Part shown: piece after piece, positions 37,457 through 48,927 of the stretch | Numbering within the stretch: position 1 is the first letter of the stretch | How the letters are laid out: each line of letters opens with the position of its first letter | Assembly: GCA_027186245.1 (NCBI GenBank) | Contig: CP114493.1 | Coordinates: 5,649,501 to 5,713,500 of the forward strand | Reading direction: 5' to 3' | DNA length: 64,000 nt | DNA from: Coriaria nepalensis | Taxonomy: Eukaryota > Streptophyta > Magnoliopsida > Cucurbitales > Coriariaceae | Translations under genes and position numbers: made by a program | The notes under the pieces: generated by a model | The model's database searches: none | What the model saw: only the letters and a program-made list of their open reading frames with translations | What the model was told of the DNA's origin: nothing

Positions 37457-39220
37457 ATGACCCATTTCCAGAAACTCAAAACACTATCCACTCTCAAGTG
37501 GGTTTCTCCTAATTTCATTGAAAACCATCATCATACCTCTAGGCTTACTGGGTCTTTCCACATTGCACTAAACCCTAGGTTTTACGGAACAAAAAGAGCT
37601 TCTACTACTCAAACTGAGAAGGCCGAAACTTTATCTGCCAATTCAATCTCTAATAGCCGAAATGTCTATAGAGTTTCTCCAACTACTCGAAAACAAGCCC
37701 AAGCTGCATTGTTAGAGTATTTCCATTCTACTAGAGGCATGCAGTTTTTGGATGCAGAGAATATGAGTAAAAATTCCCCAACTTTTATCGAAAAGCTTGT
37801 AAAATCTGTGGAGAATGAAGGAAATGTTGGCCGATCGATTTCTCGATTCTTGCGTTACCATCCTGTAAACGAGTTTGAAGTTTTCTTTGAAAGCCTGGGC
37901 TTGAAACCTTCTGAGTTTGTCCCTCTTCTTCCCCGTGATTTAATGTTCTTGAGTGATGATGATCTGTTGCTTGAAAATTACTCTGTTTTGTGTAATTACG
38001 GCATTTCTCGTCCTAAGATAGGCAATATTTATAAGGAAGTGCCTCAAGTTTTTCGATATGATTATGGAGTGTTGCAATCTAAGCTTAGAGCATATGAAAA
38101 TCTTGGTCTTAACCAATCTACTGTTGTTAAAGTTACTTCTTTAAATCCTTATATTTTGATTGGAGATGTTAAGGCAGAGTTTGTTAAGGTATTAGAGAAA
38201 TTCAAGAGTTATGGGTTTGAATCAAATTGGATCGAAGTGCATATGCTGGAGGAATATTCCTATAATTGGAACCAGATTCTTGAGCTTCTACACTCATTTA
38301 GTAAGATTGGCTTCAGTGAAGATGAGCTGGGAAGATTAATCAACCATCACCCGGATTTTCTATTCGAGTGTTCTGGAAATAAGACGCTTTCACTAATCGG
38401 GTTCTTATTGAAACTTGGATCGACAAGAAACCAGATTTATTCAATGTTCCTACAGTTTCCTCAACTCCAAGTCGGGAAGTTTCTTCTGAATTTAAAGAAC
38501 ACTTTTGTCTTCTTGACTGAAATTGAAATGAACAGTCCGGAAATTGGGAAGATGGTTAGGTCTCATTCGGTAGAGCTCGGCTCATCTTCTTTGAAAAGGA
38601 CTAGCAGCTTATTGTGTACCTTAAATGTGGGGAAGAAGCGGCTTTGTAAAATAATTCTTGAGAATCCAGAAATAATCAGGAATTGGCGTCTAGGAACAAG
38701 AGTTAAGCGTCTACCAAAATCTGAAGAAGACCTAAGATCGCAAGCCATGAAAATTGAGTTCTTGTTAAGACTGGGGATGGAAGAAAACTCAGCCAAAATG
38801 AAGAAAGCACTTAAGGTGTTTAGAGGCAGGGGAGGAGAGTTGCAAGAAAGATTTGACTTAATTGTGAAAGCGGGTTTGGATGAGAAGGAAGTTTGCAGAA
38901 TGGTGGAGGTTTCTCCACAGATTTTGAACCAAACGAAGGATGTAATAGAAATGAAGCTCGATTACTTAGTAAATGATTTGAGTTATCCCATTTCAACATT
39001 GACCTCATTCCCGTCATATCTCTCTTACACAAAACAGAGGGTTAAGCTTAGACTTGATATGTATGAATGGCTTCAAGGTAAAGGAGCTGCTGAGCCGGGT
39101 TTGGCTTTGAGCACCGTTATTGCTTGCTCTGAAAAAACGTTTTTGACGCAGTATGTGAATAGGCATCCTAGTGGGCCCCGAGCTTGGCAGAATTTGAAGA
39201 ATAGAAATCATTCTGAATAA
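37457..39220 (+). CDS. Organellar mTERF-family protein
   Basis: An uninterrupted 587-residue frame, ATG at 37457, TAA at 39218-39220. The first 60 or so residues are rich in Ser/Thr/Arg/His and poor in acidic residues, as in a mitochondrial or plastid transit peptide. From about residue 130 onward there are repeated mTERF-type helical units. Examples are ISRFLRYHPVNEFEVFFESL, the LGLNQSTVVKVTSLNPYILI unit, and the LINHHPDFLF and MVEVSPQILNQ units. mTERF proteins bind organellar nucleic acid and act in transcription, RNA processing or gene expression control. Plant mTERF genes often lack introns, as here. Its place beside a PHL5-type gene agrees with Arabidopsis At5g06810 as I recall it. The target organelle and nucleic acid cannot be read from the sequence. 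Confidence 0.92.
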   Translation: MTHFQKLKTLSTLKWVSPNFIENHHHTSRLTGSFHIALNPRFYGTKRASTTQTEKAETLSANSISNSRNVYRVSPTTRKQAQAALLEYFHSTRGMQFLDAENMSKNSPTFIEKLVKSVENEGNVGRSISRFLRYHPVNEFEVFFESLGLKPSEFVPLLPRDLMFLSDDDLLLENYSVLCNYGISRPKIGNIYKEVPQVFRYDYGVLQSKLRAYENLGLNQSTVVKVTSLNPYILIGDVKAEFVKVLEKFKSYGFESNWIEVHMLEEYSYNWNQILELLHSFSKIGFSEDELGRLINHHPDFLFECSGNKTLSLIGFLLKLGSTRNQIYSMFLQFPQLQVGKFLLNLKNTFVFLTEIEMNSPEIGKMVRSHSVELGSSSLKRTSSLLCTLNVGKKRLCKIILENPEIIRNWRLGTRVKRLPKSEEDLRSQAMKIEFLLRLGMEENSAKMKKALKVFRGRGGELQERFDLIVKAGLDEKEVCRMVEVSPQILNQTKDVIEMKLDYLVNDLSYPISTLTSFPSYLSYTKQRVKLRLDMYEWLQGKGAAEPGLALSTVIACSEKTFLTQYVNRHPSGPRAWQNLKNRNHSE

Positions 39221-40057
39221 GACGGAGTCAAACTGACTCGAACTCTTATCATCGACTTGTTATAATACATGAAGACTGACTATGACAGGTTTATTATTAG
39301 ACAACATTAGGCCTTTGGTTGGTGAAAGAGCTTGCTTCCCTTTGGCTTGTTAAAACCGAATGCCTCTTTCCGGGAAGATGTTTAAGAAACTCAACCGATT
39401 AAACTTTGAAATTTTTATGTTGATGAGCAACAACTTGGACTACATTTCTGGTATTATGAGAATTTTCACTCCAATTTGAAAATTTTGGCAGCTATAAATA
39501 TGTTAGTCTTCTTCCTTGTTTTCTCTTCAGAAAATTTGAGAAAATAGCTCATTAGGTATAAAATATAAGTTAGCCCCCACAAAAAGTTTCTTAGTGAAAT
39601 AAACCTTTTTTCATATTTTAAACTTGAGTTAAAAATAAGAAAATAAATTTTACACATTTCCCATGGTACCTTTCTCTTACATTTTCTTTCAACGACGAAC
39701 ATAAGCCTCTAGTTTCACAAGTTTTCTTTATAAACTCATTCTGAACTAATTTGAGAAATCATTGGAAAGCTTTCGTCGTTGGCATTTAAAATAGGAAAAA
39801 AAAAGTTCAAAATTTCTTAATTTCTCATTTATATCTCTGTAATCTCAAACATCAGTTTCTCTATACTCTTTTAGTTTCACCTTTATCAAATCTGATGCTC
39901 ATCCCAACCTTTCATTTATATTTGTTCACAACTCATTTTCATTTACATTATGTTCGATCTTCATCAAAATCTTCATCGAATCATTATTATTTGCACATCT
40001 AAAAAGAAATAATGATTCCTAAAAATCAGAAAGAAAAATAATTTTAATGGAAATATA
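39221..40057. other. Intergenic, no gene seen
   Basis: AT-rich sequence after the mTERF stop up to the inverted repeat. It probably includes the mTERF 3' UTR. No recognisable feature. Confidence 0.5.
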
Positions 40058-41547
40058 AATTTGTCTTTCAATGGTTGATAAATAATCATAATAAAAACGT
40101 AAATTCGTCTCATTGTGTATTTTTTTCTTTTGTATTTTGCATTTGTTTCTTTCTGCAACACATAAAGAAAAAAGCTATAATCTAATGTCCATCGAGTAGA
40201 GATTAGAAACTCTTATCTTTTAACCTCTAATCTCGATGGCTTGGGGGTACTCTCAAATACCCCTCGAGCCATTAGGTATAAATGTTAGTAACATTTGAGT
40301 CTATAACCTTTAAACTCAATGGGTCTTAATAGTAGCTCGAAGGGTACTCTCAAGACCCATCGAGCTTTCAGGTATTGAGGTCAGAGATTTTATAATTCTT
40401 TAATCTAAACTTAAAATCATAAATATTAAACTCTAAATCATAAACTCTAAATCTTATATTTTACACCTTAAAATCCTAAATCATAAATTTTAAACTCTAA
40501 ATCTTAAACTATAGACTTTAAACCTTAAACCTCATACTCTACACCTTAAACCCTAGATCATAAACCTTATACTCCAAACCCTAAACCTTAAACCTTATAC
40601 TCCAAACCCTAAACCTTATATTCTACATCTTAAACCCTAGCTCTTAAATCTTATAATTTAAACTTCAAACCTTAACCTTAAAATCCTAAAACTTAGACTC
40701 AAAACACTAAACCCTAAATCTTGAATCTTATACTCTATTCCTTAAACCCTAAATCATAAATTTTAGACTCTAAACCTTAAACTATGGACTCTAAACCCTA
40801 AACCTTATATTATACACCTTAAATCCTCGATCCTAAACTTCATACTCTAAATGTTAAACCTTAAACCTTAGACTCTAAACACTAAGCCCTAAACTTTTTA
40901 CTCACTCTATGCCTTAGAGTTTAAGGTTTAGAGTTTAGAGTACAATGTTTAGGGTTCAACGTTAGGGTTCAGTGTTTAGAGCTTAAGATTTAGGGTTTTA
41001 GGATTAAGGTTTAAGTTTAGAGTATAAGGTTTATAATCTAGGGTTTAAGGTGTAGAGATAAGGTTTATGGTTTAGAGTCTAGGGTTTAATGCTTAGAGTA
41101 TAAGGTTTATGATCTAGGTTTTAGGTGTAGAGTATAAGGTTTAAGGTTTATAGTCTAGGGTTTAAGGTTTAAGATTTTGGGTTTACTATTTAGAGTTCAT
41201 TAGGGTCTAGGATTTAGGGTTTAGAGTTTAATATTTATAGTTTTAGATTTAGATTAAAATTATAAAGTATCTAACCTCAATACTCAAGGGCTCGATAGGT
41301 CTTGAGAGGACCCCTAGAGCCATCAAGATTAGAGGTAATAGACAAAGTTTTTGACCTCTATCCAATAGCTCGATAGCTCAATGATCTGATGGCTTGATGG
41401 CTCAATGGCTCGATGTGTATTAGATTTACAACTTCTTTTCTTTATGGGTTGCAGAAGAAATGAAAGTAAAATACAAATAAAATACACATAATGAGACGAA
41501 TTTTATGTTTATATTATGATTATCTATTAAGCATTAAAAGATAAATT
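40058..41547. repeat. 1.5-kb inverted repeat with telomere-like inner arms
   Basis: The outer left arm (40058-40400) is matched by the reverse complement of the outer right arm (41260-41547). AATTTGTCTTTCAATGGTTG on the left answers AATTTATCTTTTAATGCTTA on the right, and later landmarks (TTCGTCTCATTGTG, TCTGCAACACATAAAG, CCTCTAATCTCGATGGC, TATTGAGGTCAGA) each have a reversed partner in order. The inner left arm (about 40400-40905) is a degenerate array of AAACCCTAAACCTTA words. The inner right arm (about 40910-41260) is the same in reverse (TTTAGGGTTTA). If transcribed it would fold into one long hairpin. No frame of note lies inside. It is likely a foldback-type or long-TIR non-autonomous DNA transposon. 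I found no target duplication. Confidence 0.8.
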
Positions 41548-42387
41548 AAGGATAAAAGCTTGAACATGGTGAAGGAGAGTAAAGACCGGAGCAGTTCTAA
41601 TGAAACATGATGTTTTTCGATTACGAAACTTGCAAATAAATCACGAAGGAGGAAAGAAAATAAATAAATAAAGAAAATTTTTAAGTGAGTTGTTTCTTAA
41701 AAAACTTTTACAAGGTCTTTTAGCCCTTTCCTCTTTTAGTGTACATGTTTATCTATCTAGGCTATGGCTTTTGAGGGATCCTTACATATTCATTAAGGAG
41801 CAACACTTTTAGTCGACTAATTACTGAGCTAATCATGTTCTTCTTTTTTTTATGTCTCTCACTTCTATATGTTATAAAATCCAGGAAAAGTTTCCTTGTA
41901 ACTGGACACCATTCCAAGTGGTGTGCCTCCATTGAGCAAAGCATCCCATCCCCCTCCCCCCTTTCTCTCTTATCGCACTGGAGCCGACAATGAAATTGGG
42001 TACTATGACACCAAAATTGTTAACCACTTGTCGTGTCTTAAAAATAAGAGAAAAGTAGTTGTCCTTTCTTCTTTTGCAAGTCACATAACTAGGTCATTTT
42101 CTTGAACTTTTGAATGCGTATCTCAGCATATATCTGGTTTTAACAAAACGCTCTGTAGTAAAAGGAAACAAACAAATAGAAGTGTACCGTTTTCCTATGC
42201 TTTTTTCCTCCATTATTTTCTGGCACAATGCAGAAGAAACGAAAACTTAGTTATCATCAAATGGACCACTTTCACTGTCAGGCATTTTACTTCTTTTCAC
42301 TTCACCTTTATGTCCTCTTCTTCTTCTATTCTCTTTTAGCCTTAAAACCTTTCATTCATGTACGCCGTAGGAGGATTCAAATTCCAA
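41548..42387. other. Intergenic and leader of the SPL9-like gene
   Basis: No gene seen. A C-rich patch lies at 41947-41962. The stretch 42215-42387 is pyrimidine-rich and is probably the transcribed leader. An upstream in-frame ATG at 42358 would add ten residues, but it has a poorer context than 42388. Confidence 0.45.
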
Positions 42388-43361
42388 ATGGCGTCGGACT
42401 CGTTCACCGACTCACTCAATGGGCTGAAATTTGGCCAGAATGTCTACTTTAAGGATGTGGTGACTGGACCAGGCGGAGAATCTTCCAACACTTCCTCTTC
42501 TCCATCTTCACCTCTGCCCAAGAGGATGAGGGGCGGCAGCCAGAGCGGTGATGGTCGTCCAAGATGTCAGGTTGAAGAGTGTGAAGAAGATCTAAGGGGT
42601 GTAAAGAGTTACTATTCCCGCCATAAAGTTTGTACAATGCATTCCAAATCTCCTAAGGCCATAGTCAATGGTCTCACCCAAAGGTTTTGCCAACAGTGTA
42701 GCAGGTCTTTTTTATTACATCCTTTTTACTATATGACTGCTTGATTATGTATGAACAAATTAACTACGTCCATTTTAGTTTTTATGATTATGCAGATTTC
42801 ATCTACTCCATGAATTTGACCAAGGAAAAAGGAGTTGTAGAAGGCGTCTTGCTGGTCATAATGAACGTAGGAGAAAACCGCAATCGGGTTCCTTACTATC
42901 CATGCATTATTCTCGCCTCTCCTCCTCTATCTTTGGTTAGTTCTATCTATCTATCCATCTACTATCTACCTTTCTTTTCTAAGTTGTTCTAAATATTTGT
43001 AGTTTTTCTTTCAACCTCACCCGTTTTTTTACTTGCAATAGAAAACATGTCCAGTGCTGCTTATCCAGGAAACTTTCTTCAAAGCTCTATAGGTGGGACT
43101 GGATATGTGGGTCCCGCACTTAGTTCGGGAGAATGTAACATAGGGGTGGACACTGACTCAATTTGTGCTCTCTCTCTTCTGTCAAGTCAAGCATGCTGCT
43201 CTAAACCCTGTACTTGGGCATGGGGTGCCCCTGGCTCGAACCATGGCTCATTTGGTCAAGCCGTTCACTTTCCGCTTACTAGTAGCGGTTTGCATGAGAA
43301 GGCGGCCTCTTCTGATATGGGTTTGAGGCAAATTTCACAGCCTTCTAATGGTTTGTGTTGA
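42388..43361 (+). CDS. SPL9: SBP-box transcription factor, SPL9/SPL15 type
   Basis: Exons 42388-42704, 42796-42935, 43042-43361, 258 residues as read. I chose the ATG at 42388 (AAATGGC context), which gives an N-terminus [18 protein letters not shown] like SPL9's MFGQKIYFED. The SBP domain (about 55-130) runs from [20 protein letters not shown] through [10 protein letters not shown] to [15 protein letters not shown]. It has two zinc-binding Cys/His sets and the nuclear signal, with the family's standard intron inside CQQCSR/FH. Such factors bind GTAC cores and promote the juvenile-to-adult and flowering transitions. Exon 3 holds a perfect miR156 target. As read it ends at TGA 43361, but the next frame continues [20 protein letters not shown] to a stop at 43456 and resembles the SPL9 tail (ELSxxxxxRRQYM). 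A base seems to be missing just before 43361. Confidence 0.9.
43165..43184 (+). promoter_or_regulatory. miR156/157 target site
   Basis: GTGCTCTCTCTCTTCTGTCA, identical to the canonical miR156 site of plant SPL mRNAs, and coding ALSLLS in frame within exon 3. It implies age-dependent repression of this gene by miR156. The match is seen directly; the regulation is established for the family. Confidence 0.95.
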
Positions 43362-43456
43362 GTGAAGTTCAAGAGGGTGGGAGGCAATATGAAGGTGTTT
43401 CGTATGGGTTCGGAGTATTCAACCCAGCAGACGCACTGCTCAGTTTGAAGCCATAG
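43362..43456 (+). pseudogene. Out-of-frame C-terminal tail of the SPL9-like gene
   Basis: Directly after the TGA at 43359-43361 the sequence reads, one frame over, about 30 residues ending FNPADALLSLKP and a TAG at 43454-43456. The ELS..GGRQYE wording matches the position and spacing of the SPL9 C-terminus. A single missing base around 43346-43356 (GGTTTGTG) would join it. Either the real gene ends early or the base is an assembly error. Confidence 0.6.
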
Positions 43457-44415
43457 ACTCCTCGCTAGCTTTCAATAAGATAAATCCCAGATTTGAAATG
43501 TTAAGTAGTATTTTATTAGAAGAAAGGTTGAATGAAGACCTTAACTTCCTACCCTGCATCTGTGTGCTTAATTTGCTATTTGGGAATAAGATGATGTGAT
43601 AATTTGTGCTTTGCTATGTGGTTTAAATATTACTTCTCTGTTCTTTGACACTCTGAAAACCTTCTACTTTCACTACATGTCTACATCATGACTGTTTTGG
43701 CATAAGAATTACACTATATAACGATTATTAATGTGAGACTAGAATTTCTAAATATGTTTTTAGATTACATGAATTTCTATATACACAAGCAAGAAAAAGG
43801 AAGCTCTGCCAAAACTCGATACTGTAACTTCTGTTGCTTACTATCGAATCTTATTAAGAATCCTAGAATCATAGGAACTTAACAAGTTTGTTCGTTTCTG
43901 TACTGTAATTCAAAGAATTTCCTCCAACGAACTGAAGTTTGTATACCCAATCTCAACCTCGGATCGCCTTGCATTTACTCTGGTTAAGCAGCAAAGATAA
44001 ATGGATTTTTTCCAGTTCTAGTGATCATCTTCACTTATTCCAGGACAGTTTGATAGAAGCGCATCCATTGATTCATACTGAAATAAAGCAGCAGTGTCAT
44101 ATGTAAGAATATAAACAAAGCAGTTAATTTGGCATGTCCAACTCCAACCAAATTCAGCTTCTACTGTTACAAGATTATGGAACAATTATTTTTATGCCTC
44201 TTATGTATCTCTTCTTCTTCTTCATCTTCCTCCTGTTCACCACCTTCTTCCTCCTCATTCTTCTCGCGGTCCAAAACCTATTTATTTTCCAACTGATCAA
44301 GAGCCACCTCTGCCTTCCTGAAATTAATCACAACTCTTCGACTTCGCCCCTGTGACTTTTGCCAGGACCCGAATTCTTCCAAAAGTGCCTCCACCTTCCT
44401 CTTCTACTTCTCAAC
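43457..44415. other. 3' flank of the SPL9-like gene, no gene seen
   Basis: The first part is probably 3' UTR. The stretch 44190-44290 is a CTT-rich run that gives a hydrophobic-looking frame by composition only. Confidence 0.5.
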
Positions 44416-44955
44416 ACTTACTAGAGACTCTACATCTTAATACTTCGAGCGCTTATTTAGTATTTAAGAGTCTAAAGAGATGAGTACCCACTAAAAACTC
44501 AACATCTCAATACTCTAAGTGCTTATGTGGCGCCCAAGAGTCTGAAGATCTAAGGACCCACAAGAGGCTTGACATCCTCATACTTAGAACGTTTATTTAG
44601 TATTCAATAATCTAAAGAACTGAGCACCCAACAGATGCTCAGCACCATAATACGTGGAGCGCTTATTTTGCGCCCAAGAGTCTGAAAAGTTGAGCACCCA
44701 CTAGTGGCTCAACATCCCAATACTCTAAGTGCTTATTTGGCGTCCAAAAGTCTGAAGAGCACCCATACACACCAGAGATTCAACATCTCAATACTCAGAG
44801 CGCTTATTTGGCATCTAAGAATATGAAGAGTTGAGTACTTACCAGGGGCTTAGTATCCTAATACTTTGAATAATTATTTGGCTTCCAAGAATCTAAAGAG
44901 CTGAGCACCTATTAGGGAATCAATATCCTAATACTTTGAGCACTTATTTGACACC
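44416..44955. repeat. 70-bp minisatellite, about 7.7 copies
   Basis: Head-to-tail degenerate units of 70 bases built on ACTAGNGGCTCAACATC, then CAATACTNNGAGCGCTTATT, then GGCGCCCAAGAGTCTGAAGA and GTTGAGCACCC. Unit starts are near 44416, 44486, 44556, 44626, 44696, 44767, 44837 and 44907. Copies differ at many positions. It adjoins the gypsy-type relic and may belong to that element's non-coding part. Confidence 0.8.
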
Positions 44956-45139
44956 GACAAATTCCTCAACATCCCAACACTTGTTAATATGTTCATTTTT
45001 CGTCTTAATCTAACAAGATAAACTCTATGTTGTTCAAACTTTTCAAAGGAAGAATATAGTAGAAATATGACTAAGTGGTGAGAAGTGGATACAGCTAAAC
45101 TCTTATTACAGTTGGGAAATCCAATGAGGTACAAAAAAA

Positions 45140-47640
45140 ATTATTACAAGTGGGGATAAAATTTAAGGACCAGTTGTAAGAGGTTAGTCAACTCTAAGGA
45201 TATCATCACAGGTGGAGGGCAAGAGGCTCCATTCTCAGCTACCTCCCTCTCAGCACCAATAGCTCCTCTCTCGTCCTCCGTCGCCTCAGCCTTATCTCCT
45301 GAAGAGTTATCACCGGGAAGTTCGATGTCATCAACGTTCTGCTCTGAGAACTTCAACTGAACAACAACAAAGCAGAACTGAATCCTTTGTCATTAATCTC
45401 ACCCTTGAGTATAAAGAATTCCTCAGACTCTAGGTATTTGGCCACGCTAGCCTTCTCGATCTCTGGAATGTTGGCCTTGAGTTCCTCTAACTCAGCCCGG
45501 ACATCCTCTAGTTTGGCGCGAACACCCTCCAGTTTGGTGCAAACACCTTGCAACTCAGCCAAATGTCTTTAGGCCTCCTGCAATTTGGCCTCATCAGCTT
45601 TCATCATCACCTTACAACTTTCCTCATCAACTTTCCTCAATTTAGCCTCCTTCATAATACTTCTTTATTAACTAATTCTTCTAAGAGGTTAGATGCTTAA
45701 CTTGTTGACCGAGGTCATGGTGCTCTGCTTCAACTTTTGATTCTTAGCTTTTAAACACTTAACCTCTTCCTACTGAAAAGTCTGAACAGTGGCTCTAAGA
45801 ATGGCCGGGGCAATTTGGCACTGAAAGAAAGAAGAAATAAGTTAGAGAAAATTTGGAGAATAATGAAATGACATAAATTATGATACTCATTGTTGTGAGG
45901 CTAGAACACAAGATCTCTTGAACCTCGGGAAGAGGGAGACCAACCATTTAGAGTTTCTCCTTCATTAGAAAGAGGTCTGGGGTTTCCTTCTAGTAATCGC
46001 TGAGGGCCTCCTCGCTGATTCAGGGCTCTAAGGAGGAGCCTAATTTGGTCTACTGCATGAGGAAGGCCAGAATTGAGGTACACCACGAGAGGGGATCTAA
46101 GGCCTACCTGAGAAGGAGGAGACCATTGAACTATGCTAGTCAAATAGGTTGGACGAACATGAGGTTTGTTAGTGGGGAAGGCTGGGAGGAGCTGGAGATA
46201 TTGAACCTCAGTTGTTAGGAAGAAACCTGCTCCTCAATCATAGATTTCTTAGCCCTATCCTAGGCGCCTAGAGGAAAGCCTTGCCTTTTATTCGCTTGCT
46301 TAGCTGCAGCTTTGGCTTCTCGATGACTTTTTTACTCTAGATATTTTTTGTCGGTTAAGGCAGGTATGTTAACCTAATGATTTTCTCTGAAAAACATAAG
46401 CAAAGTGTGTTAGTAGGCATAAAAGATAACAAAAATTCTAAGTATGGGATCCTTATGGAAAAAGCTACTATGTGGAAGTGGCCTAGGCTTAGCATAGGGG
46501 ATAGTACTTAAAGAGTCAACCTCTATGGGTTGGTCAACACATATGAGACCACAATTTATTAGACAATCAAGCATCATACTACTTTGAAGTGCTTGTCTTC
46601 TTCCGATCTATTTATTATGGCCCCCCAGATTTCTTCATCCACCTTAGAGAGTCCCAAATCAAAATTAGGAGTACACTTCTCTTAGTACTCAATGAGGATG
46701 AAGTAGTGATAGGAGGGGTATTGCCAATTCTCCGTCAACACAAAACACTTGTCCTTCATATGTTTGTTGGCCTAAGGAATGCTAGTGATAGGTTTGCCCT
46801 TTTCCATGCTAGCATAATACTAGCCCTAGTTGCTTCGGCTCAGACTAATTAAAGAATGAAAAAATGAGGTATGGGAGGCGCGTCCAACTTCCTCATGATA
46901 TAAGATGAACAGCCCTAGAATAATCCTCAAGGCATTAGGTACTAGCTAACCAAGAGGTAACTTCCATGAATACAACAGAGCTTGGAAAAAAGGGTGAAGA
47001 GGGACCTTAAAGCCTAAGGAGAACATATCCATATACACGATAATTTCTGATGAGTCATCCAGTCCAATAGATGATATCCTCTCAAACTCATCTGACACGC
47101 GTATATTAATGAAGGAGGGAATGTTGTACTCATTCTATACAAAGAAGCAGGTGTCCTTAGTAAAGGTGAAAACAACCTTCTTGTAATGATATAGTCGAGA
47201 CTGACTTGCCCCTTTCATTTTTTTTCTCGGTTTGAGTTGAACCTTCATTTGGTTGCATGACTTGGATGTACCTAACCAGCAAAAGGGGAAGTGGGTTAGC
47301 CTTAGCTCGGTCATTTATTAGTCGCTCTGAACCTAGTAAAGAGGTTGATGAGGGTCCTAAGTTCAGATAGGGAAGCTAGAAATTGGCTAAGTGTTGGGAA
47401 ATATCTTACTGAAGCTCTTTACGGCAGTAAAAAGAAAAAAACCTTCGAGTTAAGTTTCTAGACCTAGTTTCGATCAGAGAGAATTTTCAAAGAATGAAAA
47501 AAGTGCAAAAATACTAATGCAAAGAACCCCAAGATATTCATATGAAGAACACCGAAAGGGAAACCAAAAAAATGAAAAAGAAAAGCTACAGAGGAGACTT
47601 ACTAAACTCTATCAGACATGGTAAGGGAGGCAGTAGAGTT
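45140..47640 (-). mobile_element. Decayed gypsy-type gag region
   Basis: Read on the minus strand. A start MSDRV lies at 47619. Near 47215-46860 the text YMDMFSLGFKVPLHPFF and a following IILGLFILYHEEVGRA-like text (after a frameshift) match the 'putative gypsy type transposon' domain of plant gag-like proteins. Downstream (45562-45353) is a charged coiled coil (LEGVRAKLEDVRAELEELKA), then an acidic tail (45356-45144). Stops and frameshifts are frequent. No protease, RT or integrase follows, so only the 5' coding part or a non-autonomous derivative is present. Confidence 0.6.
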
Positions 47641-48049
47641 CCTCTATGATTCACGGTGGTTAAAGTGGTCTACTCGAAGGTGAAGGTAATCGTAAGGAAA
47701 GGAAGGAGTGAGAGGTGATGTAAGGGAGTTGAAAGAGTTTTCAGAAAAAAAAAAAATGAATGCTCATAAAAAAAATGGCCGAAAATGCTTATAAGATAGA
47801 AAAGAAAGGAAGAAGAGACGTGATAGTTATGTGTGGCAGCTAGTAATGGACAAGTGGAAAAATTTTATACGCGGGTCACGAGTAACGAGGAGAACGCAGG
47901 TCGAGGGGCATTTAATATACTGTCTTGCGTCTTTTCATACCCATCAGTTTGGACGAGGTTAGGTAAAGCTTAAGAAAGCAAGTCATCGTGAAATGGTTGT
48001 AGGGTACCACGTAACTTTCATCGGATTAAGTCACGTGTTAAGAGGCTAA
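47641..48049. other. Non-coding part of the decayed retroelement
   Basis: Between the gag relic and the LTR-like block. It is purine-rich on the plus strand (A/G tracts 47740-47820) and no gene is seen. Confidence 0.4.
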
Positions 48050-48791
48050 CTGTTGGGCGCAGATTTCTAGACAACCTCGACAACAATAGGTGGCGCTAAG
48101 ATTGAGGTCAGTTGGGACTGAGGATGTAGTCAGCATGTATCTTGATAACTGGGCGAGATGGGAGGAAAGGTAAGTGACACTGAGGCTGAAGTTCATTGTG
48201 ACCGAGGGTGGCCTCAGTAGGGATCGTGAAGCTGAGGCGAGATGGAAGTATAAGGTGAAGTTGAGGCCGAGCATGGTGTTCTCCCGCTAATCTCTAGCCA
48301 AAGACATGTCTGGTAATAAAGCGCTGAAGAGGAAGAGGATAGTTGAAAGGCTACTCCGATCATGAGGAGTATATCTCTGCCATGTCAAAGAATGGCTTTG
48401 GCACCAATCATGGGGCATATCTATATCATGTTACAGGATGGCTCTAACACCGATCGTGGAACATACCTCTATCATATCAGAAGTGGATGGCCTTGACACC
48501 AATCGTGGAATAGAGAATGATTAAGTCATTGAGCAATGAGAGCTTGACACGTAAAAAATGTTTAGGGTTTCATAACCTTAGCATATATATAGAAGTTAAT
48601 AAAGGTAGATGCATACCGACTTAATTTTCTACAATATATTATTTCCGAACGCCTCAGTACTAACTAGAAGATCGAAGTGAGGTTGGCGGACTATAATCTC
48701 AGCCCTTTTTTTTGTTCGTGAGTGCAAATGAGTTGATCTTGGAGTACACCATTCTACAGTCTTTGTTTTAGACGGTTTTCCACGTTAACAG
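48050..48791 (+). mobile_element. LTR-like block with 46-bp tandem repeats
   Basis: Starts TGTTGGGCG and ends CACGTTAACA. It contains three degenerate 46-bp units (about 48377-48514, CATGTCAAAGAATGGCTTTG type), then GCTTGACACGTAAAA and a TATATATAG (48583-48591) where a promoter would be. A related block lies at 58730-59260. The promoter suggests plus orientation, whereas the adjacent gag relic is on the minus strand, so these may be two nested elements. No target duplication was found. It lies directly against the truncated 5' end of the SRF pseudogene. Confidence 0.5.
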
Positions 48792-48927
48792 TCCCTATTT
48801 TATAAATACAATACAGTAGAAAGAAACGACCCAATTCTTGAGTATGCTCATCGAATTGCTTTCCCAACTAATAACCGTGTTCCTCTTGTACCTGCAATTA
48901 CCGCTCTTCACAAATATGTAGAGGACC

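Noticed and set aside
37217..37465. An 82-residue frame antisense to the mTERF leader
   Set aside because: It overlaps the start region of a strong gene on the other strand and shows no domain; taken as chance.
40400..41260. Telomere or subtelomere
   Set aside because: The repeats are degenerate, change orientation in the middle and lie between single-copy genes, so this is an internal inverted repeat and not a chromosome end.
44134..44355. A 73-residue frame resembling a membrane peptide
   Set aside because: The Phe/Leu run is a direct reading of CTT/TTC repeats (44190-44290), with no support from context.
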